Assembly (NCBI RefSeq): GCF_010389155.1 | Contig: NC_057767.1 | Span: 39,283,688-39,347,687 of the forward strand | Direction: 5' to 3' | DNA from: Erigeron canadensis | Taxonomy: Eukaryota; Streptophyta; Magnoliopsida; Asterales; Asteraceae | DNA: 64,000 nucleotides | Part shown: in pieces, positions 49,921-53,106 of the stretch | Layout: each line of letters opens with the position of its first letter | Numbering within the stretch: position 1 is the first letter of the stretch | Notes under the pieces: model-generated | What the model was told of the DNA's origin: nothing | The model's database searches: none | The model's input: only the letters and a program-made list of their open reading frames with translations | Position numbers and translations under genes: made by a program

Positions 49921-52230
49921 CCTCCCCCTTTCTTAAATGATATAAGAGCATACCTCGACCCAATCCTTAGGACTGAGATCTTCCCATTTCTTATTCACAT
50001 TCCAAGGAGGTCTGTTAGAATCGTGATACATAGCAAGCCTTTCAAGTTGCAATGACTGCAGCAACAAAAATGAGATATCAGAAAAGCAGACTTAGAAGTT
50101 TTTGACAAGTGAGCATGAAAAACAACCTTTCGCAGTTTATCTAAAGCACCACTGGTGTCGAATGTTTCATTCCCCTGCTCATCCACTGTAAAAGCAGCAA
50201 GTTTTGCCAGAGTAATACCAACAGCAAAAGGATGTCCTGGATTGCTGAACATACACAAGTTTTTCTAATTAAACAAAGGCTGGTAAAGCAACATAAGAAA
50301 AAAGCTTTAATCAATATAGGAAAGGAAACCAACTCCAATATATGAATGTACACCAACCTTACAGAATCCTCATATCTGACATGGACATTCCCGATCGAGA
50401 TTTTAAGATTGCCTATTATTGTACCAATCAAAGAGCTCAACCATGAGTTTCCGGCAGCCGGCTGCAAACAACAAAGATAGCATTTGATAATAATGAAAGC
50501 AATGCCAGCACATAGAATAAAACAACTGTACACTGAAGATACTTTTGGTAACTGTTATTCGTATTCTACAAAGAAATGAAGTGAAAGAATCACACAAAAG
50601 GATATGAATGAAATTAGAGAAACTACTATTGTAAAAGGCTAGTTGTTAAGAAACATAGACAATCATGGTACTGACACAAACAACACTTAAGTGCGTACAT
50701 TTCCAAGCTTTGATTTTGATATTGCATCTAAAGTTGCCGACTCGGCTTCCTGCAAAGCAGTTGAATATTCAGCAAAAAAGTCTATTAAAATACAGTGGAA
50801 ATTCACAAAAAAAATAAATAAAGAGCACACGAACTTAAAATAACCAACAGGTTACCTCAATCTGTTGAAGTTTCGCTTCGAAAATCTTTTCACGCTCCTC
50901 AGGCTGCAAATTTAGAGAATATACTTGTGTAACAATCAAAATTTTAACGTTAAATGGAAAAAGCTTTGTGAAATAACAAACATATGTTTTCTTACCGTAA
51001 GAGACCTTCCATCAGTTGCAGGATGAGCAAGAATGAAGACACGATCAATAAGAACTATTACGGGCTCTTTTCCAAGACCTTTCCAAGGAACCTGTATTTC
51101 ATGTCAAAGCACAACTAAAGAAGTTTATATTCAACAAATAGATTAACAAGATCAGACCACTCTGGTTTCTGGTTGTGTTTTGATCGGATCACCAGTAAAA
51201 CAAAGTTATGTTGTCATTGTTTAGGGGGGGGGGGGGGGGGGGGAGGTTGAAATGTTTACAGCCTTGTTAGGTAGAAAAGAACCATTGGCCTTGCAAAGAG
51301 TGAATTATGAGAATGATAAGGCACCAACGGAAAGACTAGAAATGAGTTGAGATCAAGTAGTGATAAACTGATAATCTATATCTATAATACCTTATAAAGA
51401 GCAACCCATTATTTAAAATCTCAATTAAGGAATTTAACTACCTAAAATACCCCTCTCTTTTATTATATCTATAATACCCTTAATGAAATAATTTAAAACA
51501 TAAATCACTCAATCCTTAAAATAACTATACTATCTCCTTTAACATCAATTACTTTACATTCACTACCATTGCCGCCCCCACCACCCGTCACCACCATTAT
51601 TGCCGCCGCATTGCGCGGGCATATGACTCAATAACGATAATTAGGATACCATTATGACTGTTGTAAGTATACTAGAAGCATGGTTTTAAACACTAGTGTA
51701 AGGAGAATAATTTTCAGCTTTATTTGTTGGCATAACATCTGGATGAGCAAAGTGTAAGGAGGAGGTACCTTCAATGTTATGGTGCCAACAAAACCAGCTT
51801 TTACAGTAACGGGAAGCTTTAGCGAATTCAGAGCCTCTGCCTTCAATTTCAAGTCTTTAAGAACCACATCACCTGAAGATATCAGAACGGTGGGGAAACT
51901 TCAATTAAAAAAAAAACACTTATATACCACACGAACTAAGAAAGAGCCTATAACATTGGTCTGAAAAAGTGTTGAAGAAGATTCAATTAGGGTGGAATGT
52001 GAGAACGGGGAAGCTGTAAATACCTTTCCAGACACTGATTCTAAGGGCCTCTGATGAGAGTCCATGAACATATTCACCCAAATACCTTCGAAGCAAATGC
52101 AATACCTACATTGATTACCAACAGAAAAGCAACGAAGCAATTCATTAATATAAAACAATATATATATGTATATACATAACAATAAATAGAGATGAGCTGA
52201 AATGATGATCCATACGTGTGCTTCGAACAT
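453..52230 (-). CDS. VPS13: VPS13 bridge-like lipid transfer protein, PH-domain subtype (whole gene, 62 exons)
   Basis: VPS13 proteins are long rod-shaped lipid channels at membrane contact sites that move glycerolipids between organelles. The gene runs on the minus strand from ATG (52228-52230) to TAG (453-455). I followed the protein exon by exon using GT donors, AG acceptors and phase; 62 exons sum to 12,657 nt, or 4,218 aa, with no stop or phase break. This is close to what I recall for the Arabidopsis PH-containing VPS13 (AT4G17140, about 4.2k aa). Domain order: chorein N-terminus (aa 1-110), PH (about 820-930), VPS62-like repeats (about 1984-2350), SHR-BD region (about 2740-3675), VPS13 C-terminal domain and PH-like end (3740-4218). 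Exon coordinates are in the block entries that follow. Introns 11, 15 and 17 are swollen by transposons. Splice sites are read by eye; single boundaries could be off, but the domain order is firm. Confidence 0.93.
1130..2663 (-). CDS. VPS13: VPS13 exons 56-60: C-terminal (ATG2/VPS13_C-like) domain
   Basis: Exons: 2486-2663, 2261-2403, 2058-2184, 1722-1943, 1130-1645. They encode about residues 3676-4071. Exons 58-60 show the conserved amphipathic C-terminal part ([39 protein letters not shown], then [23 protein letters not shown] and [19 protein letters not shown]). It is shared with ATG2 and in yeast and animals targets lipid droplets and mitochondria. The Gly-rich amphipathic helices are the expected membrane-binding part. 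Confidence 0.89.
2747..6112 (-). CDS. VPS13: VPS13 exons 49-55: SHR-BD region with dysferlin-like motif
   Basis: Exons: 5291-6112, 5111-5187, 4352-4796, 4164-4250, 3907-4062, 3626-3810, 2747-3280. They encode about residues 2908-3676. Exon 49 opens with [17 protein letters not shown] and [18 protein letters not shown], which resembles the DysF motif of dysferlins and peroxins, then [11 protein letters not shown]. Exons 51-55 carry the SHR-binding-domain body ([69 protein letters not shown]). In plants this region is named after SHORT-ROOT interaction in the SHRUBBY homolog. Whether this paralogue binds SHORT-ROOT is not shown by the sequence. Confidence 0.87.
6218..9495 (-). CDS. VPS13: VPS13 exons 41-48: segment before SHR-BD
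   Basis: Exons: 9337-9495, 9087-9250, 8805-8985, 8439-8708, 7593-7793, 7229-7283, 6803-6933, 6218-6727. They encode about residues 2351-2907. Family-like stretches are [42 protein letters not shown] and the start of the SHR-BD part in exon 48 ([18 protein letters not shown], then [17 protein letters not shown]). Intron 44 begins 50 bp from a Helitron (7828-8388). Exon 46 is only 55 nt and shares a codon with exon 47. Confidence 0.86.
7828..8388 (-). mobile_element. Non-autonomous Helitron (VPS13 intron 44)
   Basis: On the minus strand the element starts TCTACACTCTC (8388) and ends with the GC-rich hairpin CCGCCGCATTGCGCGGG, followed by 11 nt ending GATAG at 7828. The flanking bases are A on the 5' side and T on the 3' side, as for Helitron insertion at A|T. 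The 3' tetranucleotide is GATAG rather than CTAG, and the 5' end fits less well than in sister copies, so this member is degenerate. No coding capacity. Confidence 0.6.
9592..10400 (-). mobile_element. Non-autonomous Helitron with nested TIR element (VPS13 intron 40)
   Basis: On the minus strand the 5' end TCTATATAAAGAAGCAACC (from 10400) resembles the sister copy in intron 3. The 3' end is CGGG followed by CATGCGTCTAG, ending at 9592 before a T. The 3' hairpin is weaker than in sister copies. About 516 bp of its length is a separate inserted element (9661-10176). Its 5' end lies one base from the 3' CTAG of the next Helitron. Confidence 0.6.
9661..10176. mobile_element. Nested TIR DNA transposon, 9-bp TSD
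   Basis: The ends read CAGTGTTGTTAAAGGCG on the left and, reverse complemented, ATAATTGTCAAAAGCG on the right, an imperfect inverted repeat. GGTGGTGAA flanks both sides (9652-9660 and 10177-10185). The interior is rich in GCGCC/GGCG motifs near both ends. The open frame across 9638-10009 is a by-product and no transposase is seen. An 8-9-bp TSD fits hAT or Mutator-like families; the GGT-rich context makes the exact TSD length uncertain. Confidence 0.6.
10402..10713 (-). mobile_element. Non-autonomous Helitron (VPS13 intron 40)
   Basis: On the minus strand it begins TCTCTACTACTTTATAAA after an A. It ends with the hairpin CCGCCGCATTGCGCGGG and TAAAATGCTAG before a T. Both terminal rules for Helitrons (TC start, hairpin about 11 nt before CTAG, A|T target) are met. 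The 312 bp between have no coding capacity. Confidence 0.78.
10798..12347 (-). CDS. VPS13: VPS13 exons 38-40: VPS62/DUF946-type WRP repeats
   Basis: Exons: 12263-12347, 11202-11897, 10798-11116. They encode about residues 1984-2350. The segment repeats one motif: [57 protein letters not shown] and [16 protein letters not shown]. This W.P..P.GY..LG pattern is typical of the VPS62/DUF946 family and of plant VPS13 proteins. Its role is not established; a protein or membrane docking surface is a fair inference. The exon 39 to 40 join uses GG before GTTAGA plus T, giving glycine. Confidence 0.88.
12437..14440 (-). CDS. VPS13: VPS13 exons 33-37: central rod segment
   Basis: Exons: 14165-14440, 13447-14085, 13049-13264, 12819-12922, 12437-12732. 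They encode about residues 1474-1983. The 639-nt exon 34 encodes the longest uninterrupted piece of this part ([19 protein letters not shown], then [21 protein letters not shown]). This matches the repeating beta-rich groove units of the family. Exon 35 includes a Ser-rich loop. I see no catalytic motif, as expected for a passive lipid conduit. Exon 36 ends in phase 2 and exon 37 supplies the last base of a Met codon. Confidence 0.86.
15124..17703 (-). CDS. VPS13: VPS13 exons 26-32: central rod segment
   Basis: Exons: 17296-17703, 16872-17192, 16554-16685, 16339-16452, 15994-16178, 15345-15450, 15124-15267. They encode about residues 1004-1473. Exon 26 holds a very acidic, probably disordered loop ([21 protein letters not shown]). 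Later exons carry rod repeats such as [24 protein letters not shown] and [28 protein letters not shown]. The donor of exon 30 had to be placed inside the Asp codon (GA before GTTAGT) so that exon 31 continues the family sequence; reading straight through instead gives unrelated residues and a stop. Confidence 0.86.
17927..18080. mobile_element. Foldback/MITE element (VPS13 intron 25)
   Basis: The two ends, about 48 bp each, are inverted copies: TATGAGGCTGTTAGACACC on the left against TATGGGGCTGTTATGCACC from the right, both continuing into GGGTGAAAAACCCCTCACAT. A short AT-rich loop separates them. A TSD was not clear. It is followed by a CT/TA microsatellite (18085-18132). Confidence 0.65.
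18085..18132. repeat. (TC)n(TA)n microsatellite
   Basis: A TC run interrupted by one TTT, followed directly by TA units, inside VPS13 intron 25. Simple sequence only. Confidence 0.9.
18201..20342 (-). CDS. VPS13: VPS13 exons 18-25: linker and PH domain
   Basis: Exons: 20222-20342, 19963-20154, 19653-19877, 19464-19573, 19214-19310, 18596-18694, 18362-18502, 18201-18266. They encode about residues 653-1003. The PH domain lies in exons 20-23: [34 protein letters not shown] is the first strands, and [21 protein letters not shown] is the closing strand and helix with its conserved Trp pair. PH domains bind phosphoinositides or proteins, so this part probably helps choose the membrane. A PH domain at this place marks the plant subtype and separates it from animal VPS13A-D. 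Exons 21 and 22 share a codon and sum to 207 nt. Confidence 0.88.
20677..20950 (+). mobile_element. Non-autonomous Helitron (VPS13 intron 17)
   Basis: It begins TCTTTACTCCTTTATAAA after an A (20676). It ends with the hairpin CCGCCGCATTGCGCGGG then TATTCGTCTAG at 20950, followed by T. Ends, hairpin spacing and target site match the copies in introns 3 and 40, so these are one family. The interior 274 bp is non-coding and AT-rich. Confidence 0.78.
20951..22912 (+). mobile_element. Decayed copia relic (LTR end, PBS, RNase H remnant)
   Basis: A primer-binding site TGGTATCAGAGCC at 21078-21090 (complementary to initiator tRNA-Met) follows a short LTR-like stretch. From 22660 to 22840 there are remnants of a copia RNase H ([13 protein letters not shown]). 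The region between has no intact gag or pol, and a TIR transposon sits inside it at 22069-22561. The outer ends cannot be fixed. Confidence 0.55.
22069..22561. mobile_element. hAT-like non-autonomous TIR transposon, 8-bp TSD
   Basis: The terminal inverted repeats are CTTGGTTTTAAAAGGCG and CGCGCTTTTTAAAACCAAG, flanked by an exact 8-bp duplication ACCTCGGC (22061-22068 and 22562-22569). The 493 bp carry no transposase. The 8-bp TSD suggests hAT, but family assignment rests on TSD length only. Confidence 0.75.
22913..23120 (+). pseudogene. Ty3/gypsy integrase fragment
   Basis: The translation [34 protein letters not shown] matches the integrase core of chromovirus-type gypsy elements (TAxxVAxxFxxxIxRLHGxPxSIVSDRD). 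The second catalytic Asp is in a degraded motif (SHHD in place of SDRD). Only about 70 residues remain and no LTR is attached, so this is a fragment. Confidence 0.65.
23285..23381 (-). repeat. 3' LTR of the copia element
   Basis: 97-bp copy whose only visible differences from the partner copy are a T/G change and a 1-base indel in an A run. The near identity points to a fairly recent insertion, although the body is already interrupted by stops. Confidence 0.8.
23423..26723 (-). pseudogene. Copia pol remnant: protease, integrase, RT, RNase H
   Basis: Pieces appear in order on the minus strand. The integrase core (25689-26225) shows [16 protein letters not shown] and [14 protein letters not shown], the DDE triad. 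The integrase C-terminal part (25285-25680) reads [18 protein letters not shown] (24016-24924) reads [22 protein letters not shown] and has the YVDD active site near 24365. RNase H (23423-24029) reads [17 protein letters not shown] and [34 protein letters not shown]. The pieces are in different frames with stops between, so the gene is dead. RT contains a 33-bp in-frame tandem duplication at its start. Confidence 0.85.
26724..27767 (-). pseudogene. Copia gag (UBN2-type) with stop in zinc knuckle
   Basis: A 347-codon frame from [17 protein letters not shown] encodes a copia gag: the N-terminal [12 protein letters not shown] segment, the central [17 protein letters not shown]...[10 protein letters not shown] part of UBN2 gags, a Gln/Asn-rich tail, and the start of a CCHC knuckle ([10 protein letters not shown]). 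The frame stops inside the knuckle, before the last Cys. In an intact element this frame would continue into protease ([11 protein letters not shown] is visible just downstream), so the polyprotein is interrupted. Confidence 0.85.
27861..27956 (-). repeat. 5' LTR of the copia element
   Basis: 96-bp copy directly followed, in element orientation, by the tRNA-Met primer-binding site. Very short LTRs of this size are unusual for an element with a full-length pol region. Confidence 0.8.
27957..28819. other. VPS13 intron 17, remainder
   Basis: Unique-looking AT-rich intron sequence between the copia and exon 17. Short open frames near 28046-28463 show no recognisable domain, and I see no further repeat or RNA gene. 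Confidence 0.5.
28820..33889 (-). CDS. VPS13: VPS13 exons 12-17: extended chorein/groove region
   Basis: Exons: 33731-33889, 33524-33616, 32740-33091, 32278-32391, 28968-29063, 28820-28887. They encode about residues 359-653. Recognisable stretches are [31 protein letters not shown] and [15 protein letters not shown], which continue the lipid groove in VPS13 proteins. Intron 11 before exon 12 is 15.2 kb because of the gypsy insertion. Intron 13 carries a MITE, and intron 15 (29064-32277) carries a deleted copia. Exon 17 ends in phase 2 and joins exon 18 across an 8.5-kb intron; the AG plus A junction gives arginine and keeps the frame. Confidence 0.87.
29064..29959. other. VPS13 intron 15, exon-16-proximal part
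   Basis: Intron sequence with a short tandem duplication of about 23 bp (units beginning near 29228 and 29251). No coding or mobile feature recognised. Confidence 0.5.
29965..30245 (+). repeat. 5' LTR of the small copia
   Basis: 281-bp LTR with TGTTAG start; the tRNA-Met PBS begins 2 bp after its end. The motif AATAAAAGAAAAACCCTA occurs twice in it, at about 30114 and 30170. Confidence 0.85.
30263..30520 (+). pseudogene. Copia gag fragment
   Basis: The translation [39 protein letters not shown] is the conserved centre of copia gag (L..L...G...D.....LL.SLP..Y/W). The frame is fused directly to LTR-derived sequence and cannot give a working protein. Confidence 0.75.
30756..31335 (+). pseudogene. 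Copia RT/RNase H fragment
   Basis: Remnants include [17 protein letters not shown] at the start and, from 31063, [50 protein letters not shown], which is the C-terminal copia RNase H. An in-frame stop lies before the second piece, so only a broken end of pol survives. Confidence 0.78.
31408..31683 (+). repeat. 3' LTR of the small copia
   Basis: 276-bp LTR. Its central part differs clearly from the 5' LTR (a TTCACACACATACCGTGTGTGA palindromic stretch replaces the AATAAA-rich part), although the ends and the TSD match. The two LTRs are therefore not simple copies of each other. Confidence 0.82.
31689..32277. other. VPS13 intron 15, exon-15-proximal part
   Basis: AT-rich intron sequence between the small copia and exon 15. 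No feature recognised. Confidence 0.45.
33228..33487. mobile_element. Mutator-like MITE with ~83-bp TIRs (VPS13 intron 13)
   Basis: The left 83 bp (from GGGATTAGTTTCCTGGAATG) and the reverse complement of the right 83 bp agree at all but about six bases. The element is flanked by AAAAAGAAA on both sides (33219-33227 and 33488-33496), a 9-bp duplication typical of Mutator-like elements. The 260-bp element has no coding capacity and could fold into a long hairpin in the VPS13 pre-mRNA. Confidence 0.82.
33961..34145 (+). mobile_element. tRNA-derived SINE (VPS13 intron 11)
   Basis: A pol III B box GGTTCGAGTCC is at 34016-34026, with an A-box-like GGTGGCCCA stretch upstream, and the 3' end is an A-rich tail of AAATA units. 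Imperfect 17-bp direct repeats flank it (33944-33960 and 34146-34162, about two mismatches), as expected for target-primed insertion. It lies 130 bp from the gypsy LTR and antisense to VPS13. Confidence 0.72.
34543..34833. repeat. Paired near-palindromic boxes, 5' LTR
   Basis: Boxes of the type ACTGC(G)NCGCAGT start at 34543, 34574, 34627 (degenerate), 34656, 34706, 34738, 34790 and 34821. Distances within pairs are 31, 29, 32 and 31 bp; pairs recur every 79-84 bp. They sit 55-350 bp upstream of the TATA box, in enhancer position. Confidence 0.88.
34889..34898 (+). promoter_or_regulatory. TATA box of the gypsy LTR
   Basis: GGGTATAAATATAAACC lies directly after the box array and is kept in the 3' LTR (near 47794). 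It fits a pol II core promoter for the genomic RNA, with a start expected about 30 bp later. Confidence 0.6.
35957..35974 (+). promoter_or_regulatory. Primer-binding site of the gypsy element
   Basis: TGGCGCCGCTGTCGGGGA begins six bases after the LTR. It fits the 3' end of plant tRNA-Asp with about two mismatches, the primer used by Athila-like elements. Confidence 0.75.
36127..37119 (+). CDS. Gypsy gag (retrotransposon gag protein)
   Basis: A 330-codon open frame encodes a plant gypsy gag. [44 protein letters not shown] and [15 protein letters not shown] are the conserved Retrotrans_gag block. The frame opens with TTG right after a TAG; the first in-frame ATG is at 36274 (residue 50), so either translation starts there or the original ATG has mutated. 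It ends at a TGA (37117-37119), in the same frame as the following pol frame, within a tract of repeated CTAGCTG/ATGGATG units. Confidence 0.88.
   Translation: MILRSSGRPLFSPLKTPPRRRINYTAPPDWDEEGFFLEEFFDLALVKEEMGDNPPIDPNDIKYGDRTRNILSAHGSAIRTSAVDQNFNLKPNHLKSIEEQKFDGKKKWDPYKHLERFEKLARLYQYGQNQMNVVKLETFPITLTGEAEDWFNDLPENSITTWDQLKEAFIGEFYSVRTQRQLENLIRSFMQEDGEDVVDAWIRFKEMLVNCPGHDLTKEKYVELFFDGLTKASKREMGYAFGGSFSKITPNEGFDILERMVKDNAAMDDKRFMKNESRFKQNKVGRADGSNSSSVIDEIQALSAKMDKGFANQEARFGYLERDVKVLAAS
37123..39537 (+). pseudogene. Gypsy pol part 1: zinc knuckle, protease, RT N-terminal half
   Basis: In frame with gag after one TGA. It starts with a zinc knuckle [14 protein letters not shown] (CX2CX3HX4C), then a Gln/Ser-rich linker. 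Next comes an aspartic protease around [15 protein letters not shown] (DLGA near 38235) with [14 protein letters not shown]. The RT fingers/palm follow: [74 protein letters not shown]. It stops at TAG 39535-39537, just before the FMDD active site. Confidence 0.9.
39538..41738 (+). pseudogene. Gypsy pol part 2: RT C-half, RNase H, integrase
   Basis: After the stop, the RT active site FMDDFS is seen near 39564, then the frame shifts by one base near 39580, and another TAG is at about 39670. RT thumb and RNase H follow at 39684-40421 ([47 protein letters not shown]), ended by TAG 40419-40421. The same frame continues at 40476-41738 with the H2C2 zinc part (TCDICQRQG), the integrase core ([35 protein letters not shown] residues present) and the C-terminal [19 protein letters not shown]. 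Domains are well kept; the stops look recent. Confidence 0.9.
41959..42128. repeat. Paired near-palindromic boxes, internal cluster 1
   Basis: Boxes start at 41959, 41990, 42038, 42069 and 42116, so within-pair distance is exactly 31 bp twice and the pair period is 78-79 bp. The spacer GGTAGGTGTG in the first pair also occurs in the third LTR pair, so the cluster shares ancestry with the LTR array. It lies between integrase and the third ORF. Confidence 0.85.
42706..42796. repeat. Paired near-palindromic boxes, internal cluster 2
   Basis: Boxes start at 42706, 42737 and 42784 (31-bp pair, 78-bp period). The expected partner of the last box, near 42815, is not recognisable. The cluster sits just before the third ORF. 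Confidence 0.82.
42909..44672 (+). CDS. Third ORF of the gypsy element (Athila ORF-1/env-position protein)
   Basis: A 587-codon open frame lies between pol and the 3' LTR. The N-terminal half is globular ([75 protein letters not shown]) and resembles the ATHILA ORF-1 type of plant proteins. The C-terminal half is low complexity: an acidic stretch, then (PQ)n and Pro-rich sequence, then Gly/Ser/Phe-rich sequence. I see no signal peptide or clear membrane segment, so calling it env would go too far. The frame opens with TTG after a TAA and has no ATG for about the first 100 codons, so it may be expressed by splicing or may have lost its start. Confidence 0.7.
   Translation: MVYLQTAEERRQAQEGQGSRPAPKRSRKQVQTPVLLCFDEINERHAYLNFEQIPQPHKNNYLNKLYKIFRHKVCPPKFLPQFYIQYFGLADDFKEWFSLGMRVGNRVVNCNIWDNVFLNREPVYRELCLEFYSTLRLTKELSKVKDIFEERIVMFMCGGVQRRASIAEFGVYVGMYTMQELGTPAFRELLRKGYRVKADLDDGESIQAYWSRISGGDEWVSGGYVSVNRIQSVRLRLLHRILVTSFIQRSSHWDKAYMLDLWLMKLFTEGSPRKFALPPMVLLDWMCNHSDSELVLGHFITRIYKYMGIFDSEDCQTYLSIPVYQVEFTRQDLLRARILRKKEGNIPDRLAEDAGEIGSPPSEDDEDEDMEDAPQEPQPQPQPQPQPPPPRRRGHTDIDLTPLTTQLQEIYEGQQSSARAFADYQRRMDMEVSWLGSQNARINYTLGYYQPMWQTQFEGRQYVPPAEIPAFDPPPVRVPPYRQDGGSYFSTPAQMDFFSQPHDLGGSPRGPVQFGRYTGGDGGISTSMPSFFAGTGSGFADAATGSGHVGDQPDTGYGGSGSGQEEDRNWVTDLFAPPSFTRPSHYD
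44673..47182 (+). other. Long 3' non-coding region and polypurine tract of the gypsy element
   Basis: About 2.5 kb without a credible ORF. The motif AAGTGTGGGGGG occurs near 44966, 45280 and 47168; the last one directly precedes the 3' LTR and is the functional polypurine tract. A TCTGGGGGGCC variant is at 46179. Long T-rich stretches fill the rest. Confidence 0.75.
47183..48825 (+). repeat. 3' LTR of the gypsy element
   Basis: 1,643 bp, preceded by the purine tract AGTGTGGGGGGATT. It lacks about 30 bp present in the 5' LTR near 35462-35491, probably a deletion between short GATA repeats. Several of its palindromic boxes have G-to-A or C-to-T changes. Confidence 0.92.
49049..52230 (-). CDS. 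VPS13: VPS13 exons 1-11: chorein N-terminal domain
   Basis: Exons: 52216-52230, 52024-52105, 51769-51872, 50996-51091, 50856-50903, 50699-50749, 50358-50461, 50127-50244, 49954-50055, 49370-49567, 49049-49206. They encode residues 1-358 and the start of codon 359. The start [18 protein letters not shown] is the typical chorein opening that plugs into the donor membrane. It is followed by [27 protein letters not shown]-type sequence ([20 protein letters not shown]) and [22 protein letters not shown], all family landmarks. The first exon is only 15 nt and ends CAC before GTATGG, which makes the first intron easy to miss. For exon 7 the donor at GTTGGT was chosen over an earlier GTAAGG because only it restores phase with exon 8. 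Confidence 0.9.
49660..49918. repeat. Foldback repeat between two (TA)n runs (VPS13 intron 9)
   Basis: Between TA microsatellites (about 49660-49685 and 49890-49918) the ends AAACAAGTATTAAAGTAAAAC and GTTTTACTTTAATACATGTTT are inverted copies. This suggests a small MITE-like element that inserted into, or carries, TA repeats. Confidence 0.5.
51224..51243. repeat. G20 homopolymer (VPS13 intron 3)
   Basis: Twenty consecutive G on the plus strand, so C20 in the VPS13 pre-mRNA. The length may be affected by sequencing or polishing error. Confidence 0.85.
51381..51630 (+). mobile_element. Non-autonomous Helitron, degenerate 3' end (VPS13 intron 3)
   Basis: It begins TCTATAATACCTTATAAAGA after an A. 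It has the family hairpin CCGCCGCATTGCGCGGG, followed after the usual 11-nt spacing by CATATGACTCA in place of a CTAG end. The interior matches sister copies in style (short AT-rich, CACC-rich near the 3' end). No coding capacity. Confidence 0.68.
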
Positions 52231-52339
52231 GGTGAACGGCACTACGGACGCAAGGAAGGAGGATTTTGTCAATTGATGATAAACAACAACAACTTCTCCT
52301 TGTCCATCATCAATCAATCAATTAATCATCTCATTTATC

Positions 52340-52407
<68 letters not shown>

Positions 52408-52500
52408 AAGCAACAAAATTTTGATCCAATTAACGAATCCGGGGACTACTTATATATTTTATTTTATATATATACACAGAAGTAAAGATAGATACAGAAA
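52231..52500 (-). promoter_or_regulatory. VPS13 5' UTR / core promoter candidate
   Basis: Upstream of the VPS13 ATG on the minus strand there is a run of about 22 AAT units (52341-52405 as ATT on the plus strand). Further out is a [17 protein letters not shown] element near 52459-52476. If that is the TATA box, transcription would begin near 52430-52445 and the microsatellite would sit in the 5' UTR. This is inferred from spacing only. Confidence 0.4.
52341..52405. repeat. (ATT)n microsatellite, about 22 units
   Basis: An uninterrupted ATT run of 65 nt lies 111 bp upstream of the VPS13 start codon. Perfect runs of this length are usually polymorphic between individuals. Confidence 0.95.
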
Positions 52501-52843
52501 GATAAAGAGGAGGAAAATCCAATGGAGGGCGGGCGAGGCGATGAAGGTTTGAGTATGTATGGAAATGGACTTCTCTCCTTCAATTCAGATTTCAGAAACA
52601 CAAATATCAAGGGGGATCATGAGTCAAAACCCGACCCGGAAAAACATAGAGGAAAAACACTAACCCGACCATGTATTTATGGATTAAAATTAATTTTTGA
52701 ATTAAAATTAATAATTCAGATTCAAAGATTATTTTTTGAAATATTAACGAGGGCTTAAGACGCATGCTGGGATGAATTGAAATACATTGCGTGTAGTAGA
52801 CGTATTAGAAAGTATTTTGATAAGTATTTTGTTGGTTGTTGGA

Positions 52844-53087
52844 ACCAACTGGGTTGGATCAGTGATTGGAGCTCATGCTTCTGGAAACAGAGGTCATAGG
52901 TTTGATCCTCATGCCCAGCAAGGCTGGAGGTCCTTTTCTACCTATGGTAGAACCTGGAAGTAGCCTCTCTACTTTTGGTAGGGGTAAGGCTGTCTACATA
53001 TCAACCTCCCCATACACCGTCGAAGACGGTATTAGGACTCAAAACCGTGGAAGACGGCATTGGGAGTTACTTACTTAATTACTTACT
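52844..53087 (+). mobile_element. Au-like tRNA-derived SINE with 19-bp TSD
   Basis: A B box GGTTTGATCCT (52909-52919) and the Au-type core GGGGTAAGGCTGTCTACAT (near 52981) are present, and the tail is TTAC-rich. An exact 19-bp duplication TATTTTGTTGGTTGTTGGA flanks it (52825-52843 and 53088-53106). The perfect long TSD indicates a recent insertion about 0.6 kb upstream of the VPS13 start codon. Confidence 0.85.
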
Positions 53088-53106
53088 TATTTTGTTGGTT
53101 GTTGGA

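Noticed and set aside
52522..52758. 78-codon plus-strand frame upstream of VPS13
   Set aside because: No homology recognised, low-complexity end, and it lies in the likely VPS13 promoter; not enough to call a gene.
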